A DNA stretch of 64,000 nucleotides from Ligula intestinalis (lineage: Eukaryota; Platyhelminthes; Cestoda; Diphyllobothriidea; Diphyllobothriidae), in the NCBI GenBank assembly GCA_036362985.1, contig JAYGXS010000004.1, forward strand, positions 39,221,626 through 39,285,625, given 5' to 3'. Each line of letters opens with the position of its first letter. Positions within the stretch are counted from its first letter, which is position 1. Of the stretch, positions 24,171-36,125 are shown piece by piece. A program made the translations under genes and the position numbers. The notes below the pieces were generated by a model. The model searched no databases, was not told where the DNA came from, and saw nothing but the letters and a program-made list of their open reading frames with translations.

Positions 24171-27100
24171 ACTACATCAAGAATATAGGAGGCGTGAAAG
24201 GGTGCAGATGGCTAACGTGGCCGGAAACCGGCCTAGATTCAAGTGACTGAGAGTACCATATAAATCATATCAAGAAAGAGCCAGTGCTGCCCGACCCTCA
24301 GTCGGCCACTCCACACGCAAATAAACTGGGTTGGCAGCACAGTTAACATTGCCTCGTCCGGTGGCAAACTTCCAAAACTCCACTTACAGCCTACCGGGAT
24401 AGTTTCAAACCATCACTTTTTTCACTTATTACTTTGTTACTGACGAAAAGTGTTTGACTAACCGATGGGAGTTTATTAATTTGCCGTTTCTGGTTTGTAC
24501 GGGGACAGTAGACAAATGTGACTAGCAACAAGTTTGACGAGCACTTCAGACTCATCTATCGCCTGCAATACAGGATGGAAAGAGCCGATGTTTAGGTAGG
24601 TCTTCAGTAAGGAATTGAGTTGGATGCTCTGCCAGTTGAGTTGTGGGTTGGTGTTTCATCGACCTCGATTAAGTATATGAAAAGCCACATAGGAATGCCA
24701 TTCACTTATTTATTTATTTGGATATCGGAAAGTGTGGACAGCTTACGACTGAAACACAGTCCAAGAGACCAGTGTTTAATGGGACTTGCTTGTGCACAGT
24801 GGCTTCTCATTGGTATGTGATGCCCATTAATTGAACAGTGCGTTACCTTGCTTCGGCTTCACATAAAGACGCTGGACATGGGAGTTTGTAATTTACGTCG
24901 TCCATAGATGAGCAAAAGACAAACAGAAAGTGGAAGATATAGAGAGGGAGAGAAATAGATGACAAAAACCGGTTGATTAAAACCTTGGGCTAACACTAGC
25001 GTCTGCGTCAACTGAACAGGTACCCGGCTACACGTGTTCTTGCTGGTGGGATGCTGCAGTTGCGTTTAAACATTTTAAAGATCATTTTAACACGGCCTGG
25101 CGGCGTGAAGTCTATTTAATATTAGTGACGCTCTGCTACCTCACGTTTCGAGCACACCAGAGAAGACCCAACCATCTTCCTTTTTATAAGGTTGTATATG
25201 AAAATGTTAACGATATGACCGTGAACATACCAATGTCTTTAACAGCCCTCAGAAATAACGGTACTATAACGCTGCTTTATAAGTGATGAACGTAGGTTTC
25301 TTGTTCTCTCCCTATTCTCTCTTTAATGTTGATCCCGCAAGCCTATCAATGATCAGAAAGGTCATCTCCCTTCTACTTCCCCATGTCTTGTTCCAGCCTC
25401 TAGCAGGCACCTCCATGATGACCAAACCTCAACACGCAGGAAAATAGCAAATGCCCTCATTTTTATGGTTTGAGACTTGCAGTTACCATTGTCTTCGGTC
25501 TATACGTACTGCTGACCTATCAGATAGAAGGTCTGAGTGCCAAAAGTGCCATTTTTCTAAAAGACCACTGTTTCCTCAGGCCAGACGTTTTGTCCACAGA
25601 AATCAGCCAGAAATCCTGGCATCTAGAATTGTCCTGCGCACAAGTTTAGCATCCACGTCAATTATAAACGTGATTGCCTTTTAAACCAAGAAAGTGGATA
25701 TTGGTAGGCTAATTAGTAGAGTTAAGTGGTTTTGTTTAGTGACATGCACATTATCCCACAGTTCAGCGGGTATTTTGGGTGTTATGCTCGCTTTGAAATA
25801 AACTTTAGAAATATACTAACTTGCAAGGAGGAAGCGCGAGCCCATAAATATACTTGCTGCCTGTTTTTCGGGCACCAACATAGCAGCTGCCAAATTTGTT
25901 TGGGCTTTTCTTAGGCTTACGGGAGATATTTCTATGAGTCAAGGGCAAGACATGGGAATATGAAGCCTCTGTAATGCAGATGGCGCTATGCTAAATTCAA
26001 GTGTTTTTAAGCCTAGGTTTAAGCCTGGATGCAATGGTAAGGAATAATTGTATGGTCCCAAAACAGGACACGAAAATAGAAACTACCTGCAGTACAGGCG
26101 ACTTTGCGCCAAATTTTTGGGGGAATCAATGTTATTTTATAGGTAAGGTTAGGATTAAATTCCTGGTTAGGTTTAAGGTTCTGTTGCCATGAGGAGTGAG
26201 GATGACCTTCGGCTCACTTTATTCCACACTTTAATGAAGATTCCTCCCCATAATAACTCCACGCACTTGAATTTATCGCGGTATACTAAAAGCCGTGGCT
26301 TGGAGGGTTGCCAGCTAGCGGGTACCTTGGACACCTCAGTTCGTCCAGTGTGTCTGGTTGTGTGATGTGGCTGTCTGCGGACTGAGAGTCCGATTCAATG
26401 GGTCCTTCTTAATGCGGCCTTTATGCTGCTCCGTGTCGGGGACATACTTAGCTAGACGTGCTGTTTGGTACGCGTGTTGTGTGTTTTTAGCGCCAGGCAT
26501 CCGCGCCCCCCGCACTATTTCTTCCGGCCTACTTACCTCTGCCTTGAAAACCGGAATTAGTTGTGGGAGTGGTCTGAGAGTAGGGTCGACCCGGCTAGTT
26601 TACCTTCACTATTTTTCCTTCCTTTGGCCACAGCCACCGCATGCTTCAAGTCGTCGAAGCCCGTAGTGGATTTCGTCGAACGCTAAAAATATCGGGTCGC
26701 TCGTAGACGTCCGTGCTGCATCTATTGAGAGGGACGCGTTCAAGTGCCCTTAGGAAGTCAATACTGTTCTAGGCACGGTAGCCTGCGCTCAGTGCTGCTG
26801 CAATGACCGATCTTGTCTGCGCTCGCCAAACATTTGGGTACCCACGCGTCTTTAGTAATTGTTGCATGACACCTGCAATGTCCTGTCCGTTCTACGCTCT
26901 CTCCAGCGACTCGCTTTCTGAGGCGCACGTTACTTCGAGCCACTCGATGCGCGCCGTGCCATATAATTGGCTAAGGACACATTCCGCACTCGAGGCTTCG
27001 CAGCAGCGAACACACACGCTAACCAAACTGGCTTAAGGGCTCAGCGGTTGCGATCGTTTGGCCGAGCCTGTTGCAAAGCTCTTTTCGCGCAGTAAAATCT

Positions 27101-29374
27101 GTTCCTACCAAAACTGTGCTATCTGACTTGTTATTTGGGAAACCTTCGCTTGTCGACACTACTGCGTACGAAATGGGGACGCGCGTGTGAACACGCGTGT
27201 GTGCGAGTGGAATGTCAGTCAAGCGTCTTAAGGTTAGCGAGTGGAAAACGGCCGCCTGCAAGGACACATGACGTTGACGCACCAAACGTTGAGAGGGGGA
27301 AGAGTATTGTTGGCCATCCACCACAGGTATAGGACGTTGGGACAGCAGGCCGTCCACCACAGAGTCAAATTTATGCTTGGAAGTCGATTGCGACTGTGAA
27401 AGCGGAAAAGCGCGGGCCCAGTTGAACGTGCGGGTAAAATCTGCTGAGTCACAGAGGAAGAGCATCATGAGACTTAGTAGATAGTCTCTTCAACCAAGCA
27501 GCTAAGGACAAAACAGCGGCGCAACCGCTTGGCCGAAACTTTGCTATAATTAACCGTCTCTCTTTCTTTTACTTTTATTCTTTCGTTCTTCCTTCCCTCC
27601 TACTAGTCTGATAGGCAATGGGAATAACTGCGGAGTGTTTTTATGAAAGCGAACAATGGTTATTTAAAAACTTAATATGCAAAGTTTCAATTCAAAATAT
27701 TGTCAGTTAGCAGCTAGAACCTGCTTCTTATCCTTTGAGGAAAAGTTTATATTCCGCTGTAGAAAGCATTGTTAAATTGTTTTACAAAACTTCACTGATT
27801 GAGCCAATTTTTCACCTTGTCCTCGGAACTGAAGCATATTTATATAAGATCGGGCTGCATCAACTTAAAAAACTTATAATCTAAAGAAAAATAAGATGTG
27901 CTGAATAGAGCCTTCCCGCGAATTCCTCCCAAAGTTGCTTTCACTCGTATAACACGGAGCCTGGCATTGTCATACTGCAAACTCATCTTACCATGTCCTC
28001 CATTATACTCAGGCTTTGTGTATTCTGATGGCTTTAGCAACTCATATTACAGCACACTCTTTTGGTCCCACCAGATACACAGACTAACTTTGCTTCAATA
28101 AATATTCTGCTTTAGAGTTGATATTGATGATTGCTTAGACTTCGTTGTCATTCAACACTAAAATGAGTACATGGAAGCAATTTTTCACGCATTTTTAAGA
28201 AATCATTAGCGCCTTTCAGTTAGCTAATGCGGCGTTCAAATTATTTGCTTCTTACGATTCCCAATGCATGTAACAGTGTGTCCGTTTAATTATAATACCT
28301 TTGACATTCCTTTAAAGGACTGGCTAAATTTTATGATGGTTCAGCTTAAAAATTCTAAAATATTACAATTATTCCCTGCTTGTTTTTTAGAAACGGAATG
28401 TTTACCAAAAATTTCCTCAAGTAAACAGTGACGCATAGCAACATATTTTTCAAAGCCCAGCGAAAAACTGTCCGGAAATTCCCCCTCTTAGTTCAAACGC
28501 TTTAACTTGCTTATGCGAAAAATATTTGCGCAAGCGCTTCAATCAGCTGCCGTACACTAAATATACCAGCTTTCTTCAGGTACTTTATAAGGCGTGTTGT
28601 TTTTTTATTTAACCGCAAACAGTACTTATTAAAACATTTGAAACAAAATGGTCTAGGCAAACTTCCTACCTGTTATTAAAAATGCATCGTTTCTTATGGA
28701 ACTGTCCGCAATCAACTCTGAGTTTGAAAGGATAAAGGTTCTTACGGCTTTCTTATCGTAATTGGTATAGGTGACCTCGCTTTCAATTCCAGTATCCTTT
28801 CTCTAACACTTATGTTAATCCTAACCTTAACTTTGATCACAAACCGAAGACTTACTAACAAAGAATTTTGGCAAAAAGCTACCCGTAAGATGGGAAGTAT
28901 CTGTTCTCATTTGACACCAACATAAATGAATGTGAATAACTAAATTTTAACGTTGCTTATCCTAGAAAACCAAGATAATTTAATCACTGCTAGTTTCTGA
29001 CTCACCTTCAAGGCTTCCTACTGTCAGCCCACATATAGGTGGTTAAGATTATACGTAAATAAGGTTTCCATTTTTTACGTCGCACTAATTTCAGTGTTTT
29101 CTGGCAAAGGGTCAATTTACCAGTGAGGGCGTACCGTCCTATAAAATTCTTCCTGATCTTTAGAGTATCCGCTCGATTTCGACTTCGTACGCACACTTTG
29201 AAGTTGAAAATGCTGTAAAAATCCGGCGCTAGAAACCACTGGTAAATTCAGAGTTTTCCCTAGATTAATTGCAGAGGAGTACTGGGGGACGCTGACGTGT
29301 CTGATATGTTATTGATCGATAGCCATTCAAAGTAAGGTTTTGCTGACCAAACGATCGAGTTGTGACAGGATCAC
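24171..29374. other. Intergenic region with a GC-rich block
   Basis: About 26330-27470 is clearly GC-richer than its surroundings and has overlapping open frames on both strands (longest on the minus strand, 27019-27468) without recognisable domains. It could be a CpG-rich promoter region or an old repeat. An R3-like fragment lies near 26075-26195 and CCTAACCTTAAC-like repeats near 28810. No gene is supported. Confidence 0.4.
26075..26195 (+). repeat. R3 telomere-like-core element fragment
   Basis: GAAACTACCTGCAGTACAGG and TTTGCGCCAAATTTTTGG are followed by GGTAAGGTTAGGATTAAATT. This is the left terminus and start of the TTAGGG-like core seen near 50085 and 55377. Confidence 0.6.
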
Positions 29375-29410
29375 GTGCACCCACATTCTCGGGGGTGGTG
29401 GATAACGAAA

Positions 29411-30085
29411 ATGCAGGCGCGCCTGGCGGGAGACCTCGCTTCAGAACCACGAGAACAACTGAAACACAATTCTAATTTTTGTCCGCTTTCATCAATTCAC
29501 AGAGGAGATAACTTATGCGTTGCGAGCAAGGCTAACACAGTTCTATTCTACACAGCACAAGCGGACACGGTCGCTGAATTCCAGGAAACTAGGTCAGATC
29601 AGAGAGATAAGACCTTTACTGCCGATGGCCAGTCGATCACTTCCGTCACTGTGAGAGGAGACAGCGCAAAACCACAGGAAGATGAAGAAGAGCGTTTGCA
29701 CAATTATTTCGAGAAGGATATAAAGACACAGGGAATTCAAGGTGACATCAAGCCTAGCAAATCCGTTGAGGGAACAATGAGACATATTTTCAGTCCTTCA
29801 AGAACCAGCACCGATGAACAGTCTACAACGGTTGGATCCGTGGTAAGAAGGCAGAAAAACATCTCAGCTAAGATTAACGTGCGGCTGCCTGTTATAAAGA
29901 CGAGGCCAGGCACCTGTACACCCGGCGGACCGGGCCGGCACGGCGTACTTACGACTAAACATCCCAAACCCCTTCCACCATATTACGCTCCAGCCTTACT
30001 GAAACGGTTGCATGACGAATACATGGCTCTTGGGGCATGCTCCAAGAAAAGGATGGTCTACTTCAACCGACTCGTGGAACCGTGA
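29411..30085 (+). CDS. Hypothetical protein or large exon, 224 codons
   Basis: Unrecognised. The first ATG at 29411 opens a 224-residue frame; the frame is already open from at least 29375, and a possible acceptor (TTGTGACAG) ends at 29368, so this may be the last exon of a longer gene. The product is hydrophilic and basic towards the C-terminus, with an acidic patch (EDEEERL), a Pro/Gly-rich part and a Tyr/Leu-rich end (PPYYAPALLKRLHDEYMALG). No signal peptide, helix or known domain seen. The opposite strand is broken, so this strand is preferred. No AATAAA is close; one lies at 30714-30719. Confidence 0.5.
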   Translation: MQARLAGDLASEPREQLKHNSNFCPLSSIHRGDNLCVASKANTVLFYTAQADTVAEFQETRSDQRDKTFTADGQSITSVTVRGDSAKPQEDEEERLHNYFEKDIKTQGIQGDIKPSKSVEGTMRHIFSPSRTSTDEQSTTVGSVVRRQKNISAKINVRLPVIKTRPGTCTPGGPGRHGVLTTKHPKPLPPYYAPALLKRLHDEYMALGACSKKRMVYFNRLVEP

Positions 30086-31065
30086 TTCGGTGACAGTATC
30101 TTACGTTCATATTTATTGTTTTTAAATGTCCCTTTATGTTTTAACTATTTTCGTGTTAGCATTTAGCGTCATTTTTACCCGGTCATTACGCCCTGGTACA
30201 AGCGGAACTGTCCGTGGATGTGTTATCAAGAACATATTTACTGGAACTAGGTCTCGTGCACACGAGGTGATCAACAAAACTCTGCGTAAGCTGACCACAT
30301 AGAACAGTGCATGGAAACCATGAATGCCGTTGATCGAACGCACGATTCCACTCCTTCATAAAATTCCTTTCGTGTAAGCAGCTCAACGGTGAAGGCATAC
30401 ATACGAATCTTCGGTACTGAATTCATTGTGGACGTCTGCCATTGGCTAGTCGACCTTTGCGCACATAGTCAGAATTGGCCTAAGTCCGGGACGGGCAGGG
30501 ATGTTTGACTTTGGCTTGGGGTGAGGCTGTTTGTGGCTTTTGGAGTTTTGGGGAATTTATCCTGTTGGATGTGTTGCAAGATTACAAAGTGGGAAACACT
30601 TTGATTTGATGTAGATGAGATTTCGTAGAAAGGACAAATTGAAGATCAGTTGAATGCCGGGCGGAATCACCGTTTGGGTTTTTAGATTCACGCAACAGCC
30701 CATAGTCAGAAACAATAAAAGAGCGCTGTTTAAGTTGCAGTATTTTTATTTGCCTCCCGCTGAAAACATGGCTGGGATAAGGTGTTTGGTTCACAATTGA
30801 AACCTTCTCTCGTGTAGCTTTCAAGTGCACATACTACGGATAAACTTAGTCCATAGGGATTAATACTCGTTGCCGTCAACTAAAAGGTTTATGCCCTAAT
30901 GGTCTTTGCGTTTAACTATTTAGAATCTTCTAAATCCTTCTGAGCTAAAGTTGACGTGACGCGTCTTAAAGTAGCAGAAATATCGATAAAGACGAGAGAG
31001 ACTGGTGACAACTCCCAATTGATTTCCTTCGGTAAACACGGTAGTTTCACCATAGTATCCGAAGA
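30086..31065. other. Intergenic, unrecognised
   Basis: No gene or repeat recognised. AATAAA at 30714-30719 could end a transcript from the preceding frame. Confidence 0.4.
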
Positions 31066-31375
31066 ATGCTGGTGTAGGGACGGTGACTTATATGTTAGTT
31101 GACTTTAAATGTTAGTAGACGTAGGATACGAAATTCACAGCCTCTCTTCCGTCACCCACATCTGTCCAGTGTAAACGCAGATCTACGATAATCGGGGGCA
31201 TGATCGGGCAGGGGTGGCTGGTGCAGCGTGAATGTGCACATAGCGCGTGCATTATTTCCCTGTAGTGGGGAATTTGTTCTGGGAGCACTTCCCGGATTAT
31301 GCCTGTCGTGCCCTGACTTAGCCCCAGTGTTGGTCCAGCGAATCTATCACGTGGCCCGCTACCCGACATTTAGAT
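31066..31375 (+). repeat. R2 interspersed repeat, copy 1 of a tandem pair
   Basis: Carries the ordered R2 blocks GGTGACTTA..., GTTAGTAGACG, CAGGGGTGGCTGGTGCAGCG, GTCGTGCCCTGAC and CAGCGAATCTATCACGTGGC. No coding potential. Confidence 0.65.
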
Positions 31376-31384
31376 AATCGATTT

Positions 31385-31720
31385 CGACGAGGTCCATCGT
31401 GTGTTCCACATCAGAGAGGGGCAGTGACAGTGACTTTCATGTGGATTAGTTTTAAGTGATAGTAGACTTGCGCTCCCGCGTCAGGAGTCAAGAAAACTGG
31501 CGGCGGGATCGGACGCATGTCCTGCATTGATCAGGTAGGGATCAGGCACAGGTGGTTGGTACGACATGAGCCTGCCCTAACGCGTGCAACTACGCTCCCC
31601 ATGTTCGGCCTTTTTATAGGGACACAACCCAAATAACGCCTATCGTGCCCTGATCTGGTCCCCATGTTGGTCTAGTGCATCTATCACACGCCTCGTTTAG
31701 GGGGTGGGAAAGGGGTTAGC
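31385..31720 (+). repeat. R2 interspersed repeat, copy 2 of a tandem pair
   Basis: Same block order and orientation as the preceding copy: GTGATAGTAGACTTGCGCTC, GGATCAGGCACAGGTGGTTG, ATCGTGCCCTGATCTGG and TAGTGCATCTATCACACGCC. Spacing from copy 1 is only a few bases. Confidence 0.7.
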
Positions 31721-32095
31721 AACACCCGGTATTTCCAACCAGTCACCCCATGCGAGTACTAAACGGGCCGAACGCAACTTAAATTCGGTGATCGAACGAG
31801 AATTTGTGTTGTCGACATGGTATGATCGCTGGCCCGCCATCCAGTGGGAGTTAACCGTACACCGGCCCATGTAACTAGACGTTCGCGCTCCCAGCTAAAA
31901 GTACATAATGCCGCATTGCACTGCTAAGGACGGTGCTCGATAAACAACTTGGGTACGAGCAGCCCAGACAGGTTGGAAAATTACTGACTGATAACGAGAA
32001 ACAAACTAGTTTTGCTCGGATGATTATTGGGATCGCTATGCGGCCACCGGTGCGGGCCGCGAAAGTTCAGCTGCAGCGCAAAACAGACGATCATC

Positions 32096-32180
32096 TCCCG
32101 GCATTCGGCGGGATTCGAACCCGCATAGGAGGGAGGCCTTTTACGCAAGCGAACGCTCTACATACGTGAGCTACGAATGT
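32096..32180 (-). repeat. tRNA-like SINE head or tRNA pseudogene
   Basis: On the minus strand GTAGCTCACGTATGTAGAGC forms a D-arm (GCTC/GAGC) and GCGGGTTCGAATCCCGC a perfect T-arm and B-box. ACATTCG pairs with CGAATGC at six of seven positions. The anticodon stem does not pair well, so a functional tRNA is doubtful. Confidence 0.5.
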
Positions 32181-32329
32181 CGCGCTTCACATCGTGGGTT
32201 CAATCACACTTGGATCGATATTACCCGCCCAACTTTGCCGCTCATGTGGAATCCACCAATACGGGACAGCAAGTTGACTGCCCAAGCAGGATTTCCTAAG
32301 AAATCATCTAGAATCCACCAGAATGACTA

Positions 32330-32475
32330 CTAGGCTGACTTAATTGTTAAGTAAGAGCGTTGGCTTGCGTCAAAGGCCTCCTTCCTATGCGGGTTTGAAT
32401 CCCGCCGAATGCCGCGAGTTTTTTCACAATTGGGTCAACTAAATTAACCAAATCTGCCAAACCAACTTAATAATA
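32330..32475 (+). repeat. tRNA-derived SINE (copy with tail)
   Basis: Shares GCGTTGGCTTGCGTCAAAGG and GCGGGTTTGAATCCCGCCGA with the inverted head at 32096-32180. Then comes the tail TTTTCACAATTGGGTCAACT...CAAATCTGCC that also follows the head near 43030. The A-box region is damaged. Confidence 0.65.
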
Positions 32476-33439
32476 ATGACCATTTCCGTCCAACAATTAG
32501 TGCACTTAACTTCTAAATTATTCATGCCGAGCTTTGTAAAGAACACTGACAGCCTATTTGAACTTACTATGCAATACATCGACCCCTAGCTTTTTTAGTG
32601 CATATTCAGGGTTTGAATAGCCAAAAATAATTTAATTTGCATGAACATATGAATTTGGGTCCTCGGACAGAACCAAAATATCGGTCGTCCTGGTTGCATC
32701 TAGTGCTCTAATGTCTGAGCTACGTGAAGATGCCAGTTCTCGTTTGATTAATGAGGCAACTCTACTGCGATCGTTCTGTGAGATAGGTTCTTGGAGCGGA
32801 TGACATACAATTGAGCCATTTCGTGTAAAGTAACCTGTTCCTGGTCCAGTTAGACGCTGCGGTCTACTCCTTACTCAAGCGGCCGATACGTCAACAGGTT
32901 TACAATTCGATTCGGTATTTCTAAGCACTTCTAATAACAGTCCTAACCATGGGCAATAGAGGTTTGTGCGACCCCTTCCCCGCTTCCCTCTACCAAACAC
33001 AATGGATAGGTAAGCGTGTAATACGGCAAAGGTGGCAATAGGGGTTTTATGGGTGAAGAAATTTCAAGGACTGTAAGGGGCGGTATCGCGTTGGAAAGAA
33101 AAGGTAATTTATAAACGCACCGTTATCGGTCTAATGAGCTGGTTTGTTAGCACTTACTAAGAACACGTTGTACGTCTGCCTATCTACATTGCACCCTTAT
33201 CCTGGTACTATTCATTGTGTTAGTTAGTGGAGTCACCCAAACATTCATTGCTAAAATGTAACCTTTGGAGGCTTTCGACCGGAGGTTTTGTTGCTTTTTA
33301 GAAAAAAATAGTTACTTCAGAGGTTAATAACTCATTAGCCCTAATTAGCCCGTTGTACCCAAAACCAAGCTTTGCTATCCCTGGGACGTGGATCCGCTGT
33401 CCCGTCGGCTGATATCGGGGATATTAAAATTGTTGAATG

Positions 33440-33705
33440 CACGTTCACCGATAACGGTACAGGGCAAATTCGTTCCTTTTGCCTCAGAGCTCACTGTCGA
33501 GCCCTCTAGTAGTCACACAGCGACTCATGTCATGGGTAGAATAGCATCACCGGCAACGAGAAGAGAGACTGGAATGACCATTTCTGGCTCAGTAGTCGTC
33601 ATCCACCAGTTATTCCCAACTGGATCACCATGCTAGAATGGAACCCGCAACCTGTTGATTAGAAGCACGACGCTTAAACCATCGAGCCACGGGTCCGTTG
33701 GCTTG
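33440..33705 (-). repeat. R1 SINE-like repeat with tRNA-like head
   Basis: On the minus strand it starts with CCCGTGGCTCGATGGTTTAA (A-box-like), then GGTTGCGGGTTCC (B-box-like), then body blocks AACTGGTGGATGACGAC, CCAGAAATGGTCATTCCAG and GATGCTATTCTACCC. Other copies share the body in the same order. Confidence 0.65.
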
Positions 33706-33734
33706 CCGGTTTAGATCAGGAGATATTGACACTC

Positions 33735-33970
33735 ATTGATGAAGGTTCACCGATCGCTAGCAGAACTCACTCGTACAACTCTGTCTTGGGGTTCGTTCTT
33801 GAGCCCCGCAAGCAACCACACAGCGACCAGTATCAGAGGCAGAATAGCATTACCGATAAGAGAAACCGGAATGGGCCTTGCTGGCTTATAAGCTGTGATC
33901 CACTTGTCCTCAGATATTGCAGTCCCTTCGGCTCGAACCCGCAATCTGTTAGAAGTTGGAGTCTCCGGGT
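33735..33970 (-). repeat. R1 SINE-like repeat, second copy
   Basis: Adjacent copy in the same orientation; body blocks TTATAAGCCAGCAAGGCCCATTC and GGTAATGCTATTCTGCCTCT (split here by divergence) align with 33440-33705, ending in GCGATCGGTGAACC. Confidence 0.6.
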
Positions 33971-35628
33971 AATTACTGTGAAGGCTACACTGGCCAATTC
34001 AATTATTTGTGGGACATCTTTTTTGCTGTAAAAATCTTATTGAAACGTACCTCCTCAACTTTCCCCGTGAGGGATTTCCTAGGAATGAAAGAAACGAAAT
34101 TTATAAGCATGCAGTTATCTTCGGATCCGATATTAGGTATTATTTTTGTTCATTGCAACTCTTGACTCACTAAAAATAGTCACAAGAGCGTGTAGTTCAC
34201 CTATCTGTCCTGACCACAGGACGCTATACGGTAGTTATGCTACAGAGCAGTCGTACAGGGACAGTCAATCAATAGTCAATGAATGTGACCTAAGAATAAG
34301 GGAAATACCATTCCTGAATCATCCGTTATAGACAGTCGGATGTGCCTAGGGCTCCCACGATAGCCACCTAACGGTGTTAAACAAAATACTCTGATATTCC
34401 GTCGAAAACCTACTTCTCATTGGATGCAATCAAGAGAACCTGATGGCGTCGAAGGCCTGTTCACTGACCCATCCACATAGCGGAAAAAAAGGTTACAAAT
34501 TGCCGTGCCAATATCGCTGTTCTCAGCCATTATCGTTTTTTAACACAACTGAGGAAGTTACTTTGATCCTCGGGCTATTTTACCGTTTAATAAGGTCTAG
34601 CAATTCTATAAAGCACTGTGAAAAGGCAGCACTATTGAATGGCTTCGCGCTACTCTTCAAAAAGTTAACTCTTACCCTTAACCCTAATACTACTCCTCCG
34701 AACCTGTTATTCAGTGCAAGAACATCTGCAGTATTGGGCGGAGGGGTTCATATTTTCGTGCCTTACCGATTAAGCTTACACATAGATTTCATTAGAAGTC
34801 GGTTGATCTCAAACAACTCCACCAGGCACTTCACAAAAGACAGGCATTATGAAAATATAGGTCTTGCTAGTTTATCATAATGCGTGACTAAATTTGTTTT
34901 CCTGAAGTTGCTTAATTCGGGTTCACTGTGAATAGCGGCTTCTTTTGGCTCATTGGGTGCTTGTGTGAACTATAAACTTCTGAGCAATTACTTTTAGGAT
35001 TTCGGTGGGATTGTATCGCGTCAGAACCGTAGAATGTTTAGCGGTATGGTGGTTAGCAAAATGTAGGTTCGTAAATCAACAGACAGAGCAGACAAGTTTT
35101 ACTAAGACAAAGAGTTCACTCGCAGCACCGCAGGTGGTTACACCTAACGTTAAGACCTGGCGAATGCCATTGCTAGGATGCTTAGCCCCCAGTGTGTGTA
35201 TAATTTTTTGCCTGTGGCCAATTAGCGGGTGACGCAACGCCTACTGGCTTAGAGTTCTCATGAGGCTAGTGTCAGATCTCGAGCGGTCCGAGCAGTGGAT
35301 CGAAAAGGCTCGTGCGGTCGACAGAAAGGCTTTAAGACAAAGCACTGGCGATAGAGGTCGCAGAAACGGACTGCTTCAAACTGACTACATCAGTCTCTCC
35401 CTAGACTCGTAAAGCCGGTTTCATATCTAGGATAGATGATCTTTAACGCTACGCCTTATTTAGCTGATTACAGAGAGCATCTATATTAGGCCTTGCAATT
35501 GCGTATGTGTGCGTTTCGAGTCAATTCCACAACTAATTCAAACAATTACGCCTATGGTCGGACGACAGGCCACAGGAGAGAGAAAATCGTCGCAAGTACC
35601 CACCTAATTAAATTTAGACCTGCCTGCT
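33971..35628. other. Intergenic, unrecognised
   Basis: A 145-codon frame at 34443-34880 has no recognisable features. Telomere-like CTTACCCTTAACCCTAATAC near 34670 may be an R3 remnant. No gene supported. Confidence 0.4.
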
Positions 35629-35634
35629 TTTATT
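35629..35634 (-). terminator. Poly(A) signal AATAAA of the coiled-coil gene
   Basis: Minus-strand AATAAA 68 bases past the stop codon of the terminal exon, the only such hexamer close to it. Confidence 0.65.
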
Positions 35635-35701
35635 ATCACACATAATGGACAGTTAAAAGAATAAAATGTACATAAAATAGGATCAAACACAGTTTTCCAA
35701 T

Positions 35702-36125
35702 TTAGAGGCCATGTTGGGAACGCGGTTGAACCTTCGTGGAGCGAAATGCTGAGAAGGTGTTACCACTGGTCGCAGCCGGCCGAAAGATGGGGCGCTGCGA
35801 GAGGGTTCCAGTCTCGTGCCTTGCATTGTAAGATTCGACACGTTGCGTCTCCGGAAAACTCTTTGAGCGGGCAAGTCGGTCTCGAGCGCTCGATGCCGCC
35901 ACCACCACCGCCTTTGATTTCACAGAAGGAACTGTCGGTCTCCGAACTAGCGGTGGTACCTTGCGAACCGTCATCTCCGAATGCGATCGGTCAAGGTTAC
36001 ACTGACTACGCTTACGAGTGTCTAAAACCTTGCCCAGCTGGAGTTTCCTCATTGGTAGATCTATGGCGGTCATGCTCAGAGGGCGGGTCTGAGTGTTGCC
36101 CCTCTTCGGACGGCGGGCGACATTC
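35702..36125 (-). CDS. Coiled-coil gene terminal exon (basic tail)
   Basis: Acceptor CTTCCTTGGTAG precedes 36125; stop at 35702-35704. Encodes a 140-residue basic tail rich in Arg, Ser and Thr with PPLVRRPTVPSVKSK. The opposite strand is also open here (35746-36240), but splice phase and the poly(A) signal favour this strand. Confidence 0.72.

Noticed and set aside
27019..27468. 149-codon minus-strand frame
   Set aside because: Lies in a GC-rich block where several frames are open on both strands; no domain, splice or poly(A) support.
32096..32180. Functional tRNA gene
   Set aside because: T-arm and D-arm are good but the anticodon stem fails and a sibling copy carries a SINE tail.
34443..34880. 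145-codon plus-strand frame
   Set aside because: Crosses telomere-like repeat sequence and shows no protein-like features.
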